NCBI GenBank assembly: GCA_904066235.2
Contig: CAJFCV020000005.1
Location: forward strand, 5,451,501 to 5,515,500
Length of the DNA: 64,000 nucleotides
Direction of reading: 5' to 3'
From: Bursaphelenchus xylophilus
Lineage: Eukaryota > Nematoda > Chromadorea > Rhabditida > Aphelenchoididae
Part shown: positions 20,501 to 32,267 of the stretch, piece by piece
How positions within the stretch are numbered: position 1 is the stretch's first letter
How the letters are laid out: each line of letters opens with the position of its first letter
Made by a program: the position numbers and the translations under genes
Notes under the pieces: generated by a model
The model's input: the letters and a program-made list of their open reading frames with translations, nothing else
Databases searched by the model: none
Told to the model about the DNA's origin: nothing

Positions 20501-23500
20501 CTTCGAACAGGTGGTAAATGGTATTGATAAATGTCATCAAGAACTTTATCATCGAGGGAGATCTAAAGCTACATGAAATGAAAGTTTCTACTTACCAAAT
20601 CCTCCAGCTCCGAGTCTGAGATCCCGGATTTTGCAGCTGTAATATATGATAATGCATGGGATACCAAAAGCTTTCCATGTTGAGATTCTGTTCGATCAAA
20701 TAGAGCGTGAATACTTTGTTGGACACTCTTGAATAACACTACATCTTGTGGCTTCGAGTATGATTTCCATCTGAGAATAGAATGCATTTTAATCGCTTTA
20801 GGAATCGGAGGTAGGGCAAAGTTATCGATCACGGCTCACTGTCAGTATCATCCCCCAAAGGGGATATCTCTGACAATGAGCGGTCCCTGGATATCTTATT
20901 AACAAGGGAAGTACCCCAAGTGCGACGCTCAGATTTTCTTTAAATTTTATACGCACGTCGGGTATGGACTAAATATCAATTCTTGAAAGTTTTAGCTCGC
21001 GCTTTACGGGCGAGATATCGGACGATTTATGCCGCAGAGAGAGGACGCTAGACGTGGAGAGCGGTCAGAGAGAAAAACGCTTTTTGGCCATAACTTTGGC
21101 AGTTTCGTGCGGAAAAATTTGATTTTTTGTAGAAACATTATCCTTTACGGTAGAAATCGGGCCGAAATTCGGTAAGAAGTCCTAAATTTTCGCCGACTTT
21201 CGATCTAAAAATCTCGGTTGTTTCTGCAAAGCGCGAGCTAGGATTCTCGCATATATCTTATATAAAATTATTCTAAATTTCTGCCAAGTTTCATCAAAAT
21301 CTGAGCGTCGCACTTGGGGTACTTCCCCTGCAAGTACAGGATTTGCTGTTATCCAGGTGAAGTACCTCAGACTGTACAAAATTTGAAATGTTTTCGCTTC
21401 GGGAAAGGGAAAAACGATTTTTTTTGGAAATTTTGAACGAAATTTGAAAGGTTTTCGTTTCGGGACAGGGAAATCAAAGAAAGCCGTTTTTGCTGATTTT
21501 TTTGTGAAAAGCCAAATATGACAAGGGGAGATCAAATCAAGTTTTTTGACGGATTTTTTGTGTGTGAAAGGATAAATTTTCCAAAAAATTGTTTCTTCCC
21601 TTTCCCGAAGCGGAAACTTTTCAAATTCTCTTCAATTATTCACAAAAAATTCTTTTTTACTCTAATTCTTTTTTGTCGGTCCCGAAGCGAAAACCTTCAA
21701 ATTTTCCAAAACCCGGACGTAAATGGATCAATTTGCATTGCTTCCGGTTCAAAAAGTGAAGAGTTGTTTTCAGTGTTTCGGACTTACCGGGCTACGGTAA
21801 CATAGACTAATTTGAGGAATAATGGCAATGTGCAATGGGATAAGGCCTTGTTGACGATCTCCCATTGTCTTTGGGTTAGCGTCCTTCCTACTTTCTCCAA
21901 CCACTTTTCAATTACATGTTTGCCTGGAAAGCATGAAAGATCAGGCTTAATTACTTGCCAAGTTGAGGGCCTAAGGGAGGTACCAGAATATATTGATCTT
22001 CCTTCTCCACCAATCTTCTCATTGTCATTTCAATCCCAGTCCCTGAACTGAAAGACACAATCAGTTTTACATAAGGCGGTAACGATGGGGGGAACCAAAG
22101 TAATTCGTCAGTCCCGTCCATCTTGGATAACAAATCCAGAGAGTCTAATATGATAATCAAGGGCTTGTTCTTAGCTGCGAGAGTAGTCATCTTCTTAAAA
22201 TGTTGAAATAGCTTGGACAGTTCGGTTGGCGCGGTCTTCCGGAGAGCTGGATTATAATTGTACGCAATTTGTTCGCAGACGCTGACAAGAAGAGGGCCAA
22301 TGCTCGAAGAATCTGGACTGGTCCCCAGGAATCTGAGGATAATGACAGGCATGGAGTCGGATTCGGATGACGTCAGCCATTTCCTCGATTCTGTGGCCAC
22401 TTTGGCCATAATTGAAGTCTTACCACAGCCATGTTCTCCGAAGAAGATCAACGGATAATTGTTATCTGGGATTTTAAAATCTGCGATGGCTTCAACTTAC
22501 TTGTAGTGATATAACTTTTGGCTCCAGTTAATTCTTTTTCTCTCCCAAATATGTTTGATCCTTGAATTCCATTCCACATATGTTGTAAGACTTCAGCGAA
22601 GAATAGATCTCTATACATTGCGTGTTTTCGCATCGCTGCATCCACCATAGAAGTAATGCTCGTATAGAAATCACTTAAGAATTCCTTGAGATAGTCAGCA
22701 TGAACTCTGGGATCCATCCCTTCTCTTCCTGCCCATTCGACGCAACTTTTCCGAATGTTTTGAGGTCTTAGCACGGCCGGTACCCTCTGGTCTCTAAGAT
22801 TTTCGAGCAAGGCTTGTGCTTCTTGATTAATCTGCTTATGAAGCAGGTCGATGAACTTAGAGGCTGTTCCTGCTTGATTTAGATTTATATTCTTGATGAC
22901 TCGGACGTAACAAAGACAATGTTCATTCGGATTCTCGGCATTCAGAATTCCATTGATGACTTCCCTCTCCGTGACTGACATATAATAATTGTGCATTTGG
23001 TCGGCAGTAAACATTGATTTGTCCAAACAAGTTTTGGCGCCTTTTCGGAGCAGATTCTGCATCCTTGCCTCCACTTCCCACCAACTTTTGGCGTCTTGTT
23101 CTTGAAGTTTGGGGATTCTCTGAACGCTTACTGTAGCTATTCGAGTATGCTTACCTTGTTGTTAAAATTGACAAGAATCGAACTAATCGGCTGTAGAATA
23201 TATTGGGCAGGCACGGCATTGCTGTCTTGTACATACCAAAGATCAAGAACAGAGACATCTTCATGGTTGTCCTTGAGTACTTGCTTGAGGAGATCGAGTT
23301 CACTGGCAAGGATTTGAGACGGGATCGGGCGATAACCGTACTTTTGACACAAAAATACAACAAAGTTTGGGCCCATCGATAACCGCTGACAATTGTGAAT
23401 CTCATTTATACACAGATTTGTTGTCATATGATCGTCAGTGGCCTCATCTCGAACTCCCCATCGCATATCTACAACCTACAATGAATAAATATTATAGAAA

Positions 23501-24031
23501 ATTGACTATCTTATACCTGGAAATCCAACCCATGAGTCTCTCTGCAATATCTCTTGAGAGCAGGGTAGACTTCTTCCATCAAAGCATTCCTCTCGACCAT
23601 GGTATCAGTAAATGTTGACGACGTGAAGACACGGACAAGCTTCGAGAGTGGCGAAGGGATCTCGTAGAATTCTCCGGAGAAAACACGGTTGAATACTGCC
23701 AAAACTCGTCCATCTGGAGGTTTATTTTCTTTGGAGTCATCGGAATGATTGGTATTTCTGGTTGATGGAGGTTCAGATGGCCTTCTCGAAGAAATCGCAG
23801 AACGGGATGATCTAAGAGGCTGGCGGTTGGTGAGGACATCAGTCTTGTCCGCGAGCACTCTCTTGGTGCTTAGTTTCCGTCTAAAATACAGTACAATGAT
23901 TAATAATACAGCAATCTTAACTATTACGTTCGTTGTTTATGGGACGTGGGAGCGTCCTTCGACGGCTTCGAAGCCGGGGGTTGGCTTCGATGGTAACGTT
24001 TCTTTTTTACGGTAGCATGGCTTGTCTCCAT
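11507..24031 (-). CDS. NWD1: NACHT and WD-repeat domain protein (NWD family)
   Basis: Start METSHATVKKKRYHRSQ at 24031; the last exon ends SSQVCSIQ with TAA at 11507-11509. Order of parts: a basic, Ser-rich N-terminus; a DUF4062-like segment (VRVFTSSTFTDTMVERN..., VDMRWGVRDEATDD, FVVFLCQKYGYRPIPS); a helical region; a P-loop NTPase with Walker A FFGEHGCGKTSI (about 22,430) and Walker B-like LIIILDSLDLL; a winged-helix-like part; then many WD repeats (WDVHTGDLTRVI, IKIWNMENI, LSLWNIRS, LVWDLKTQS). This order is that of NWD1/NWD2, whose exact role is unsettled. Apparent breaks are removed by short introns (for example about 20,395-20,432). The junction of the last two exons near 11,650-11,790 is not certain; a donor after ILR fits frame best. 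Introns carry many repeats and one nested gene. Confidence 0.85.
13371..13440 (+). repeat. tRNA-like sequence with intact A and B boxes (SINE-like), plus copy
   Basis: TGGCCTAGTGGGG (from 13378) fits the Pol III A box and GGTTCGAATCC (13423-13433) fits the B box exactly, spaced as in a tRNA gene. The acceptor stem and lower T stem do not pair, so it is not a functional tRNA gene. It matches a second copy on the minus strand at 14,525-14,595. Confidence 0.6.
14525..14595 (-). repeat. tRNA-like sequence with intact A and B boxes (SINE-like), minus copy
   Basis: Reverse complement reads TGCTTCGGTGGCCTAGTGGG then, after the anticodon-like part, CGGGTTCGAATCC. It is an inverted partner of the copy at 13,371 and shares flanks with it (CGATTTCAAAAGC-like sequence). 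The body again does not fold into a proper cloverleaf. Confidence 0.6.
15570..16778 (+). CDS. MSP-domain protein with C-terminal membrane anchor, nested in NWD intron
   Basis: Three exons on the plus strand inside an intron of the minus-strand NWD gene. The start is chosen at 15,570 (MGMPQVEDLSPASKSR), the first ATG in the frame; an upstream exon cannot be excluded. After a Ser/Lys-rich linker comes an MSP-like beta-sandwich (LRFVRIHGRPDVARVQLLLSNISDRSLFFKLKSN...STRCVLTWHRPKK...LLLVTRFLD), the fold of nematode major sperm proteins and VAP. A single C-terminal hydrophobic helix (LNLLIFLLILFFLGLYNTF) follows, ending NYKNSSQK. The anchor suggests an ER or vesicle tail-anchored protein rather than a cytoskeletal MSP. 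No FFAT-binding claim can be made. Confidence 0.7.
18190..18745. repeat. Tandem array of about nine 59-base units in NWD intron
   Basis: The unit, about 59 bases, contains AAAATTTTCCAAAAA..TTTTT..CC..GTCCCGAAGC.AAAACCTTTCAAATTTTTT and is repeated head to tail with a few substitutions. Diverged single copies lie at about 21,380-21,480 (inverted) and 21,560-21,710 (direct) in another intron of the same gene. Confidence 0.9.
18780..18895. repeat. Short degenerate repeat of AGGTGCAC(T/C)GTTCA
   Basis: Variants of AGGTGCACTGTTCA, CAGCCAGGTGCACAA and AGGTGCACCGTTCGG follow one another five or six times immediately after the 59-base array. Non-coding, intronic. Confidence 0.7.
20905..21329. mobile_element. 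MITE family A (full-length copy 1), in NWD intron
   Basis: Terminal inverted repeats of about 33 bases: AGGGAAGTACCCCAAGTGCG.. at the left, continuing GACGCTCAGATTTT, and its inverse at the right, ending GGGTACTTCCCCT. Interior 360 bases carry no gene. A second full copy lies at 37,159-37,606, and partial copies at about 39,370-39,420 and 49,590-49,735. Confidence 0.8.
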
Positions 24032-24631
24032 ATTTGGAGACACCGACCGGAATGTTTGGCAAAGACGTAAATACTTTCATGTCGACTTTTAATGTTTCTG
24101 CCTGAGTGATTACATATGTTTACGCTGTTACTCACGGCCCAAGTAATGTGTCCTAATGGTTTTTATACGCGTAAAAAGGAAGGTAATAGAGCCAATACAA
24201 ACTCCGATCTTCTCTTTCTTTATCCCCGTTTCTCCCCTCGAGGCGTAGGAGTCGGAGAAAAAATGATCGACCTTATTTACTCCTCACTTATCGCCTCAAT
24301 CGAGGGACGACAGCCGCCTGTTTGGCCATTTTGATTCGGGTCCATGAATTAGTTGGATCTCGGCCGGTTCAGATCTGACCAAGGCTGGACTTTATGTGAC
24401 TTTTGACGTTTTCCATGCGCTTCTTCTGTTTGTTATTACAACATTGCGGGTTACTTTATGTCGTGAATCCCCATTTGACCCCTTGATATTGCTCTTAGTC
24501 CCATTCTTGAGGTGTTTTCCGATCAGAATATGTCATATTTTATGTATTTTTTGTCCTTTCTTCCTTATGTTATCCAACCGATTGATGGAAAATACAAGAA
24601 TCTCCATAGTTATGAGCTCGATGATTCTAGA

Positions 24632-27557
24632 ATGGTCCAATTACGTAACGACGGAACACTGGGGACTTCTTCTGAGGAAGAAGAAGAAGACGACGATGTT
24701 CCCGTAAGACGCGGAGGATTCCGTATGGTCACTCAAACTGTGGGAGGCGGTGAAGTGCAATCTCAACCAGGTCTGTTTTTTGTTTTCCGGTTCTTCTCCC
24801 TCTATTATCTGAGCGTTTGGAATTATGGTGTTGACTTTAGCCCAGTCTAATGCGCAAGACCAAGCCCTTAAACGTCAACAAGAAGCAGCTCAGAAGGCGA
24901 GGGAGAATGCTGAAAGGCTACAAGCTGAAGCCAGAGCTCGAGCCGAAGCCGCGAGGCAAGAAGCCATCGCCAGATATCAAGCTGAACTGGCTGCTGCAAA
25001 TAAAGCTGTGGATCAGAGAGAACAAACTCGGCAAGATCAACAGGAGATCAACCAAGCACAACAACAAGCCATCAAGGCTAGGGAAGAGGCCCTGCGACAA
25101 CAACAAGAGGCCGCCAAGAAGCAAGCCGAGCTGAGGGCACAAAAGATTAAGGTGGGTAAAGTCATCAAAAAGGTTGGAATTTTTGTAGGAACAACAAGAA
25201 TTAGCGAGGAAACAAGCCGAAGAAAGAGCGGCTCAATTGAAGGAAAAACAAGAAGCTGCCCGGAAACAGGCTGAGGAAAGAACGGCTCAGTTGAAAGCTC
25301 AGCAGCAACAACAACTTCAAGCACAACAAAAAAATCAGCAAAAAGTTCAACCAGCAGCTCAACAACAAAGGCCTGCGCAACCAGTTCAACAGCAAAAACC
25401 GCAGCCGCCACCGCCAGTACAACAGCAACGTAGTCAACCTCCTGCACAACAAAAACCAGCTCAACCGGTGCAGCCACAAAAGCCGCAACCTCAACAACCG
25501 CAAAAACCGGTTCAGCAGCCTCAACAAAAACAACCTGTTCAACAGCAGCGTCCTCAACAACCTGTGCAGCAACAAAAACCGCAACCTCCTTCTGTTCAGA
25601 AGCCAGTGCAACAACAGCAACAACAAAAGCCAGCTCAGCCACAACAGTCGCAAAAACCGGTGCAACAAAATCAACGGGTTCCTCCTCAACAACCGGTACA
25701 GCAACAAAAAGCACAACCACAACAAGCAGGCCAACAACAAAAAGCAAGTCAACCGCTAAACAAAGCTCCTCAACAACCAACCCCAGCGCAACGCCCAGGG
25801 CAACCGGCAGGCAAACTTGGTCAGGCACAGGCTCCAACTGCGCAACAAAAAGCGCAACCTCAAGTTGCCCAAAGACCGGGCCAACCTGCCCAAAAACAAC
25901 GAGGGCAGCCAGCACCTCCGGCTAAGCCCGCAGCTCAAAATCAGGCCAACGGAGCAGTCCAGACCGGGCGAAAAGCTCCGACAAAACAAGAACCCGCTCC
26001 AGTCGCTGCGAAGGTTCAAGGATCAGGTCCAGGTCGGAGTGCTTCGCCCCAAAAGACAGCTGCCTCGAGTGCTCGTGGCGCCGCCCCGCACCCTCAGGCA
26101 GTGGGCTCTTCGGATAGCGAGAGACCAATTCAGCCCCGTCACATTCTCGCCCGCACAACGCCGAGAATGGCCGGTCAACCGCCCCCGGAAGAGGAGCAGC
26201 CGGAGCTGGGACAGGCTCCCAAAGTACAGTGTCTGGTACGTCTTATTGTAAACTTATCCGAGCCCGTTTGAATCGGCGTTTACTTTGAATTTTGCATTTA
26301 AATTTACAAAAAAATTGAATTTAACCGCATGATTGCTATTATTTTTTTTGCCTTACAGCAAGACAGTGCTTGGGTGACCCAACAAAGAGTGCTGGACGAA
26401 ATCCCCGAAATTCAGCCTGACCGTCTTCAAATCGAAGACTTCTTGCACGAATCTGAAGCTACCGTAAGTGGTTAATTGTCATTCTGAAGTCCTGTTCAGA
26501 ACAAAGTCATTGTTCCCAACGCTGTCCAGTATGAAAGGGCCAAATGGGAGTTCCCTGAAGAAGAAGAGAAGCCTCTGGAGAGTGTTCCTAAGGTCAAAAC
26601 TCAAGACTGGGTAGCTGTGAACGATGTCGAGAAGGTGATTTTGAAGACTGAATACGGGAGAGGACGAATCCAACGATCTTGGCCTCCACCGGGATATGGA
26701 GAAGAAGAACAGACCGAACTACAGTAAGTTTCGAATTTTAAAATCCCTTTTTTAGGGTTGACTAGCCTTTATTTGTTATCTTATATCATCCCTGTGACGT
26801 AATTATGATGAGCTTTGTCATCCTTTTACTACAGCATATGATATCCCGGTGTTGATTGGGTTGTTCTGCAGATATCAACTTTCTTCCTATTATTTATTTT
26901 TAGCATGTCTTTGAGGAGAGTGGTTCACAGCATTTGTTTACCCGAGAGGATCGGAGGGTCAGAGAAAGCGATCTCTCCTGGAAAACGATTTTCGTTATAT
27001 CCGTTCGTTAATTTTTTTGTTTTCAGACGTGCCAATCAGATCAAAGCCAAGGAAGATGGAGCCTGGATTCAAGGCCAACAGGTGCGTTCTGATGAGTTAT
27101 TTATTGCATTCCAATTGTTTTGTTACCTATCCCATTGATCCTTGATTTGTTCCGTTCATGAAAAAGAATGCATGAATTTAATTCTTGTGAAATCAAATAG
27201 TCATTACTTGCAGAACGAGGAAGAACAAGAAGAAAAGATTGGAAATGCCCCATGGTCTGGACTGAGTGCCAAGACTGAGCGAGTATGGCCACCACCGGAG
27301 AACGAGGTAGCACAAACTGAATGGGCCGGGGGACCCCGTCTCTCGGTCCAATGGCCCCCTCCAGAATTTGAGGAGAAGTCCCAAAAGAACGTCGAGATCA
27401 TTCAAACCCATTACCCCGTCAAGGCCAAGAACATCCAATGGCCTCCAGTCAAGCCTGGCCAAGAAGCCGGAGAATGTAAGCGCCGTTTTGGCTACTTCAA
27501 TAAATATAATATATGTACATTACAGTACCCGAAGAAGTCCCTGCCACGTATGCCTGA
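24632..27557 (+). CDS. Glutamine/proline-rich protein with coiled coil and C-terminal WPPP motifs
   Basis: I do not recognise this gene. The frame begins MVQLRNDGTLGTSSEEEEEDDD at 24,632; an in-frame ATG at 24,530 is possible but its translation looks intronic. Then comes VRRGGFRMVTQTVGGGEV, a charged Ala/Gln/Arg helical stretch (EAAQKARENAERLQAEARAR), a long low-complexity Gln/Pro region (about 25,300-26,000), and a conserved-looking C-terminal half: DSAWVTQQRVLDEIPEIQPDR, WEFPEEEEKPLESVP, then tryptophan motifs RSWPPPGYGE, RVWPPPENE, VQWPPPEFE, IQWPPVKPG. The last exon ends LPEEVPATYA with TGA at 27,555. At least seven exons. Spaced WPPP motifs suggest a scaffold binding SH3, WW or EVH1-type modules; that is inference. 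Confidence 0.7.
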
Positions 27558-27728
27558 ACAAAACAAGAACGAGTGCCATTTCTTTCATATTCTTTCTGCT
27601 TTAATTCTAAGATAATGCAATAAAATTACAGAAGATTACTCTAACAAACCGACCTTCAATGTACAATATGCAATCGCAAAACTACAGGCCCCGTATTACT
27701 CTTTAATCTACTCGTTTCTGACCTTGGA

Positions 27729-29232
27729 TTAAGCCGAATTTACAGATTTCCTTTTTTGTTTCCTGTACCGGACGTAAATACTAACTAAAATTGATCCAAA
27801 GGCTACAAGAAGACCAAGAATTCCAACAAAATTAAGATGATGAGAGAAGTAAATGGATGATAAGACAATCGACAGGATCTGTCTAACAGTCATAATAACA
27901 GCAAAGACCACCGGACCAAACTTCTGAATGGTCACGTAAATAAATAATTGGCCACAAGCACCAGACAATGACAATAAAAAAATGTCGCGAGCAATATCAG
28001 CATGTTGAAGAACGAATTTTGTGGATGAAAAAAGCGACCCTTGCTCCAGGAGAGACACCAAACAGAGGATGGCACTAAAGGCATTCACTCCCAGCATCAT
28101 CTGAATTAAAAATTACTGTAGTTTCGGAAAATAAACAGTTGTAATTAGACCACATACCTGATGTGGAGAGACCTTTGGCTTGGTGTCAAATAACTTCTTT
28201 TGCCAATTCAGGGTAAAGGAATCAAAAGTCAAATACCCGACCATGAGCACTATCCCCGAGACCACGCCCATTATATACATGCCATCTTGTTCTTCAAGGT
28301 CATTGTAATCGATGCTCGATAAAAGAAAAGTCCCGGCCCCACCGGCCAATAACAGTGCCATACTGTAATCAAAGGCGGAGTAATTCTCCCCTCGCAAAAC
28401 ACGACCCATCAACATTGTAGGTATCACCTTGGAGGCTTTGCAAATTGTCTGAGCAGGAAATGAAACGTATTTTAGGGCTTCGTATTGACACCAAGAGGAC
28501 AAAGTGTTGGAGATGGAGATGAAAGAATGGGAGTAAAATGGAGGAACATGGATGGGCTGCCTAGAACGACATGAAATAAATTTAAAAAAAGTACTTACTT
28601 CTCCCAATTAATAGTCAAATAACAAACGACAAGGACCAATGCGACAATTCTGTTCGCAAAAACCAAATACTGGGCATCTCCAAACTTGTCACCCTCACTC
28701 TCCAGCTCATAATACCTCGAATAACTTCTGGTCATAATCCTCTCCTGGTAGAATCCCATGGATATCAATGTTAATTGAATCCCAATTGAGTCGACCAATA
28801 AGACTCCACAACGACGGGCGAATTCTCTCCTTTCGTTTCCATCAACCTTGCGTCCATTGTCATCCCGTTTACCACCACCATTATCAATCAGTCGGTATTC
28901 TGGCTGGCCAACGGAAAATTTACGGAGTAAATTGAGAGCAAAACTATTTTTGAAGAAGTGGCTTTCATCTGGAAGAGCAGAGATTCATTTCGAGTGGACA
29001 TTGTGAATGGAAGAAGACTTAAATCTTGCGTACTTTTCCATTTCCTCTCAACAAATTTGACTAAAAAGTAGCCCGGGACCATTACCGAAGCATATCCAAG
29101 CACAATCAGAAGCAAACGGAACAACCAGAAGTCGTAGAAATGGATCTGGGATAGGACTTCCATATTCCAGGCCGTCCCCAACAACGCCGTGGAGCTGACT
29201 TCATTTGAGGCATTCTTTGGTGCAGCGATCAT
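27729..29232 (-). CDS. SLC35B2: PAPS transporter of the Golgi (SLC35B2-like)
   Basis: Start ATG at 29,230-29,232 (MIAAPKNASNEV), stop TAA at 27,729. SLC35B2/PAPST1 (C. elegans pst-1) moves the sulfate donor PAPS into the Golgi lumen. Visible family blocks: an N-terminal hydrophobic region, LTLISMGFYQERIMTRSY, the run NTLSSWCQYEALKYVSFPAQTICKASKVIPTMLMG (given in pieces: SWCQYEALKYVSFPAQ, KASKVIPTMLMG), GYLTFDSFTLNWQKKLFD, the C-terminal FGPVVFAVIMTVRQILSIVLSS, and a Lys/Arg-rich tail. Multiple membrane segments are evident. Five or so exons; introns are short. The neighbour CRNKL1 lies 460 bases upstream on the same strand. Confidence 0.92.
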
Positions 29233-29692
29233 GCCTGGTATCAACTTTTAAGAGAACGCTTAAAAGAGAACGAGAATAAATCTGAGTTACCCTATCAGAT
29301 CAGATAATTTATAGAAACTTTAAAATTGCGGCGACTTTGGCGCTTCTCTGAAGACTCAAGTTTGAGCAGAAAAGCAGATTTTTGAATGAGAAGGAAGGAG
29401 GGGAAGGGAACGAGCAGACAAGTGGGCAGGGTAAAGGGGACAAGTTATAAATTACTCCCGAAAAAACAGATCACCGAGACGGAGTTTGCATAATAATCAC
29501 TGATCGATGTTCCAAGTAAGGCTTGCAGACACGCGGAAAACAAATGTCATGCCTACGTACAAGGGCCAGAAATGACCTTGGGGTTCAGCTGGAACGTGAC
29601 AAAAAGAAAGAATAGTTTTATTACAAGTATAATAGTAGTAACAACAAAACAGTTATAAAGTTATCTCGTTCACGATCTCTGCCAGATGTTCT
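29233..29692. other. Intergenic between SLC35B2 start and CRNKL1 stop
   Basis: A 460-base stretch with purine-rich runs (about 29,380-29,440). It should hold the CRNKL1 3'UTR and the SLC35B2 promoter. I find no coding exon, RNA gene or repeat in it. Confidence 0.5.
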
Positions 29693-32174
29693 CTAGCTAT
29701 CACTTTTCCGCTCCCTCCTCTGTGCAGGGCGATCATGTTCATCAGAACTGCTGGAATCATCGTCATCTTGAGCCCCTTCATCTTTTTTCTCTTCATTCTC
29801 CCCTTCTTCCTCTTCTTTTTCTTTCTCTTGTCCTTCATTTGCCGTTGTACTTGGACGTTCAGCATCTTTATCCAGCGTATCCTCATCCGTCTGATTGATC
29901 TGTGCCGTCCTTTGTTTATATAATTTTGCGGCTTCAAACAATTTCCGACTCATTCTGAGCATTGAGTCCTGCGGGAATATGTAATCAAAGTATTCTTCCA
30001 CACCCGCATCAGCTCCATCAGCCGTGTGTAATTGTCTTCTCTTCTTCACTTTCTTGGGCATGTATTTCTGGACAGTTTCTTGAGTCTCCTGATCTCCATG
30101 TTCAACCTCAAATTCCTTCCAATTCTCGAGCAACATGAGTCTTTCTTCTGCTCCATTCCCCTCCAAAGCCTTGTTCGCCCTTTCGAACACTCCCCTCGCT
30201 TTCTCAACCTCATTTATTCCGACCTCGAACGCCGTCCAGCTTAGCCACACCTAAAACGAATCAGCCGGCGATCGCTGCTCTTACCTTAATGTGATTGGTT
30301 CTCCCCAAAAGTACTTCGTATAACTGTCGCACCCTCTCATATTGTTCTTGTTCGATCTCAAAGTCAATGAAGGCCTTCCAGAGAACCTCGGGGATGTCCA
30401 GATCTTCTTGTTGGATACCCAATTCCAATATTCCCCGGGCTCGATCCACTTCACCCAGCTGATTCTCGAGTCGTGAATACTCTCTCCATACCAGACTATC
30501 AGTCTCAAAGTGTGATAAAAACTTTTCATAGAGCTTCCGACATCGATCGAACTCTCTGAGATTGATTTCCATCTCAATGTAGGCCTTGTAGATCTTCTTC
30601 TTTGGCCGACAAACACCGAGAGCAGTTCCCTGGAACCAACCCATAGAAAAAGCCATAAAAATAAAACAAACCAATATCACACATACCATGACTTTTCTAG
30701 CTGCAGTAACTTCTAATTGTCGTAATTCAAAGTGAGCTAACATAATCCATACTTTAGCAAAAGTAAATTGGCGATGAGGAATAATATCTAGAGCAGCTTT
30801 GTAGACTTGCCGAGTCTTCTCGGAATCCTTGGCATGTAATTCTTCATAGACTGCGTAGTATAGCCACAACCATATGTAACGTCTCCAGTAAGTTTTCTCT
30901 TGATATGGGGGAATATTGGCAATTGCCCGTTCAAAAGTGTCCTCCACTACCTCCCTCTCGAGATTCTCGTTCATCAAGAGTTTGAGATAATCGAACCAAT
31001 TGTCATAATTAAGAGGATTCTCCTTTACTAACTAAAAAAAATAAGTGTTATCTAAAAAACCTAAGCCATACCTGTTCGTATTGATGCTTCCTCTTTGAGA
31101 AGAGAACACTCTCAATTCTCATTTGAGATCCATACTTTTTTTCATGAAGATTCAAGCATTTGAAGAGTTCTGCAGTTCTCTCATTGGGGAGATGATCAAG
31201 CCCATACTGATATATCGCCCTTGCCCTTTCCATCTCTTTTTGTCGCTCTTCAAACTGAGCAAACGCTATTAACAACTTCTCATCCAGATCCCCTTCAAAA
31301 AACTCGACAGCTTGCTCATATACCTAAAACAAAATGTTAAGAACAATAAACCAGGTTAAAAAAATTAGAAACAAACCGAATTACATTTCGAGAATTTTCA
31401 ATGTAATCGTATCTCTCTTCAAATTTGGCATAAGCAATCCAATTTGTGAAATCATGACCATGAACATGAAGGAATCTCTGATAAATCTCTCTGGCTCTGT
31501 CAATTTCTTTGTAACGAACTTCAAAATTAATATAAGTTCTCCATGCTTGCTCGTTGGGTTCCCATTCCATCCATCGTTCAAAGACTTGTCTAGCACCAGG
31601 CACATTCTCAACCAGTTCTTCCATATACGAATATTTCAGCCAGAATTGAGTAGCACGTGGTAGTATTGTGACTGCTCTGTCCCAGATATTTCGGGCATGG
31701 TTAATTTGACGATTCCTAGAATTAAACGTAAGCTCTAAAATCGAGCATCCTACCTCATCTCCATCTCAGCGTATTGAAGCCATAAAGTGATGCTCCGATG
31801 ATCTACATCCAGGCCCCTTTCGAAGACTGATCTGGCTCTCTGAATCTCTCCAATACTCTCCTCCCATTTGGCATATTTGACCCAATTCGCTATTTGCATT
31901 CGATTCTTTCGGATATTATCTTCAAACTCCTTTCTCTTCTTCCTCTGAAACTCGGCCAATTCTTCTGGATCTGTGACATTAACTTTGGGCGGTTGAGGGG
32001 CGATTTCCAACTCTCTTTCCTTGGCTTCTCTGAGAAGTTGCTCAGCTGTAATTTGCAACGGAGCTGCTGCCTAAACAAGACGTTCCATTCAAGAAAAATA
32101 AAACTCACCTTATTCTTGACTTTTTCGGCTTTCTTTGGCAGACGAATCTTCTTAGCAGCTGGTTCAGAATCCAT
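29693..32174 (-). CDS. CRNKL1: Crooked neck-like spliceosome factor, HAT repeats
   Basis: Start [21 protein letters not shown] at 32,174; end ERKSDS with stop at 29,693. Crn/Clf1/Syf3 is a HAT-repeat scaffold of the Prp19-associated spliceosome complex. The protein shows the family start [17 protein letters not shown], then [16 protein letters not shown], and many HAT repeats with the W...Y...E pattern ([29 protein letters not shown] is one, cited only by its ends [12 protein letters not shown] and [11 protein letters not shown]). All the expected repeats appear to be present. The C-terminus is an acidic and Lys-rich tail. About eight exons with introns of 40-60 bases. Divergent to DRAP1. Confidence 0.95.
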
Positions 32175-32267
32175 ATTTACAAAATCAGCGTAGATGTTTG
32201 AGCATAAATAAGGAGCGTAATACGATAATTTATCCTTCCTGCAAAACTTCTGCTAAAGAAAAAAGCT

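Noticed and set aside
25037..25915. 292-codon open frame on the minus strand
   Set aside because: It is the antisense of the Gln/Pro-rich repeat region; CAA/CAG repeats read backward give endless Leu/Val without stops.
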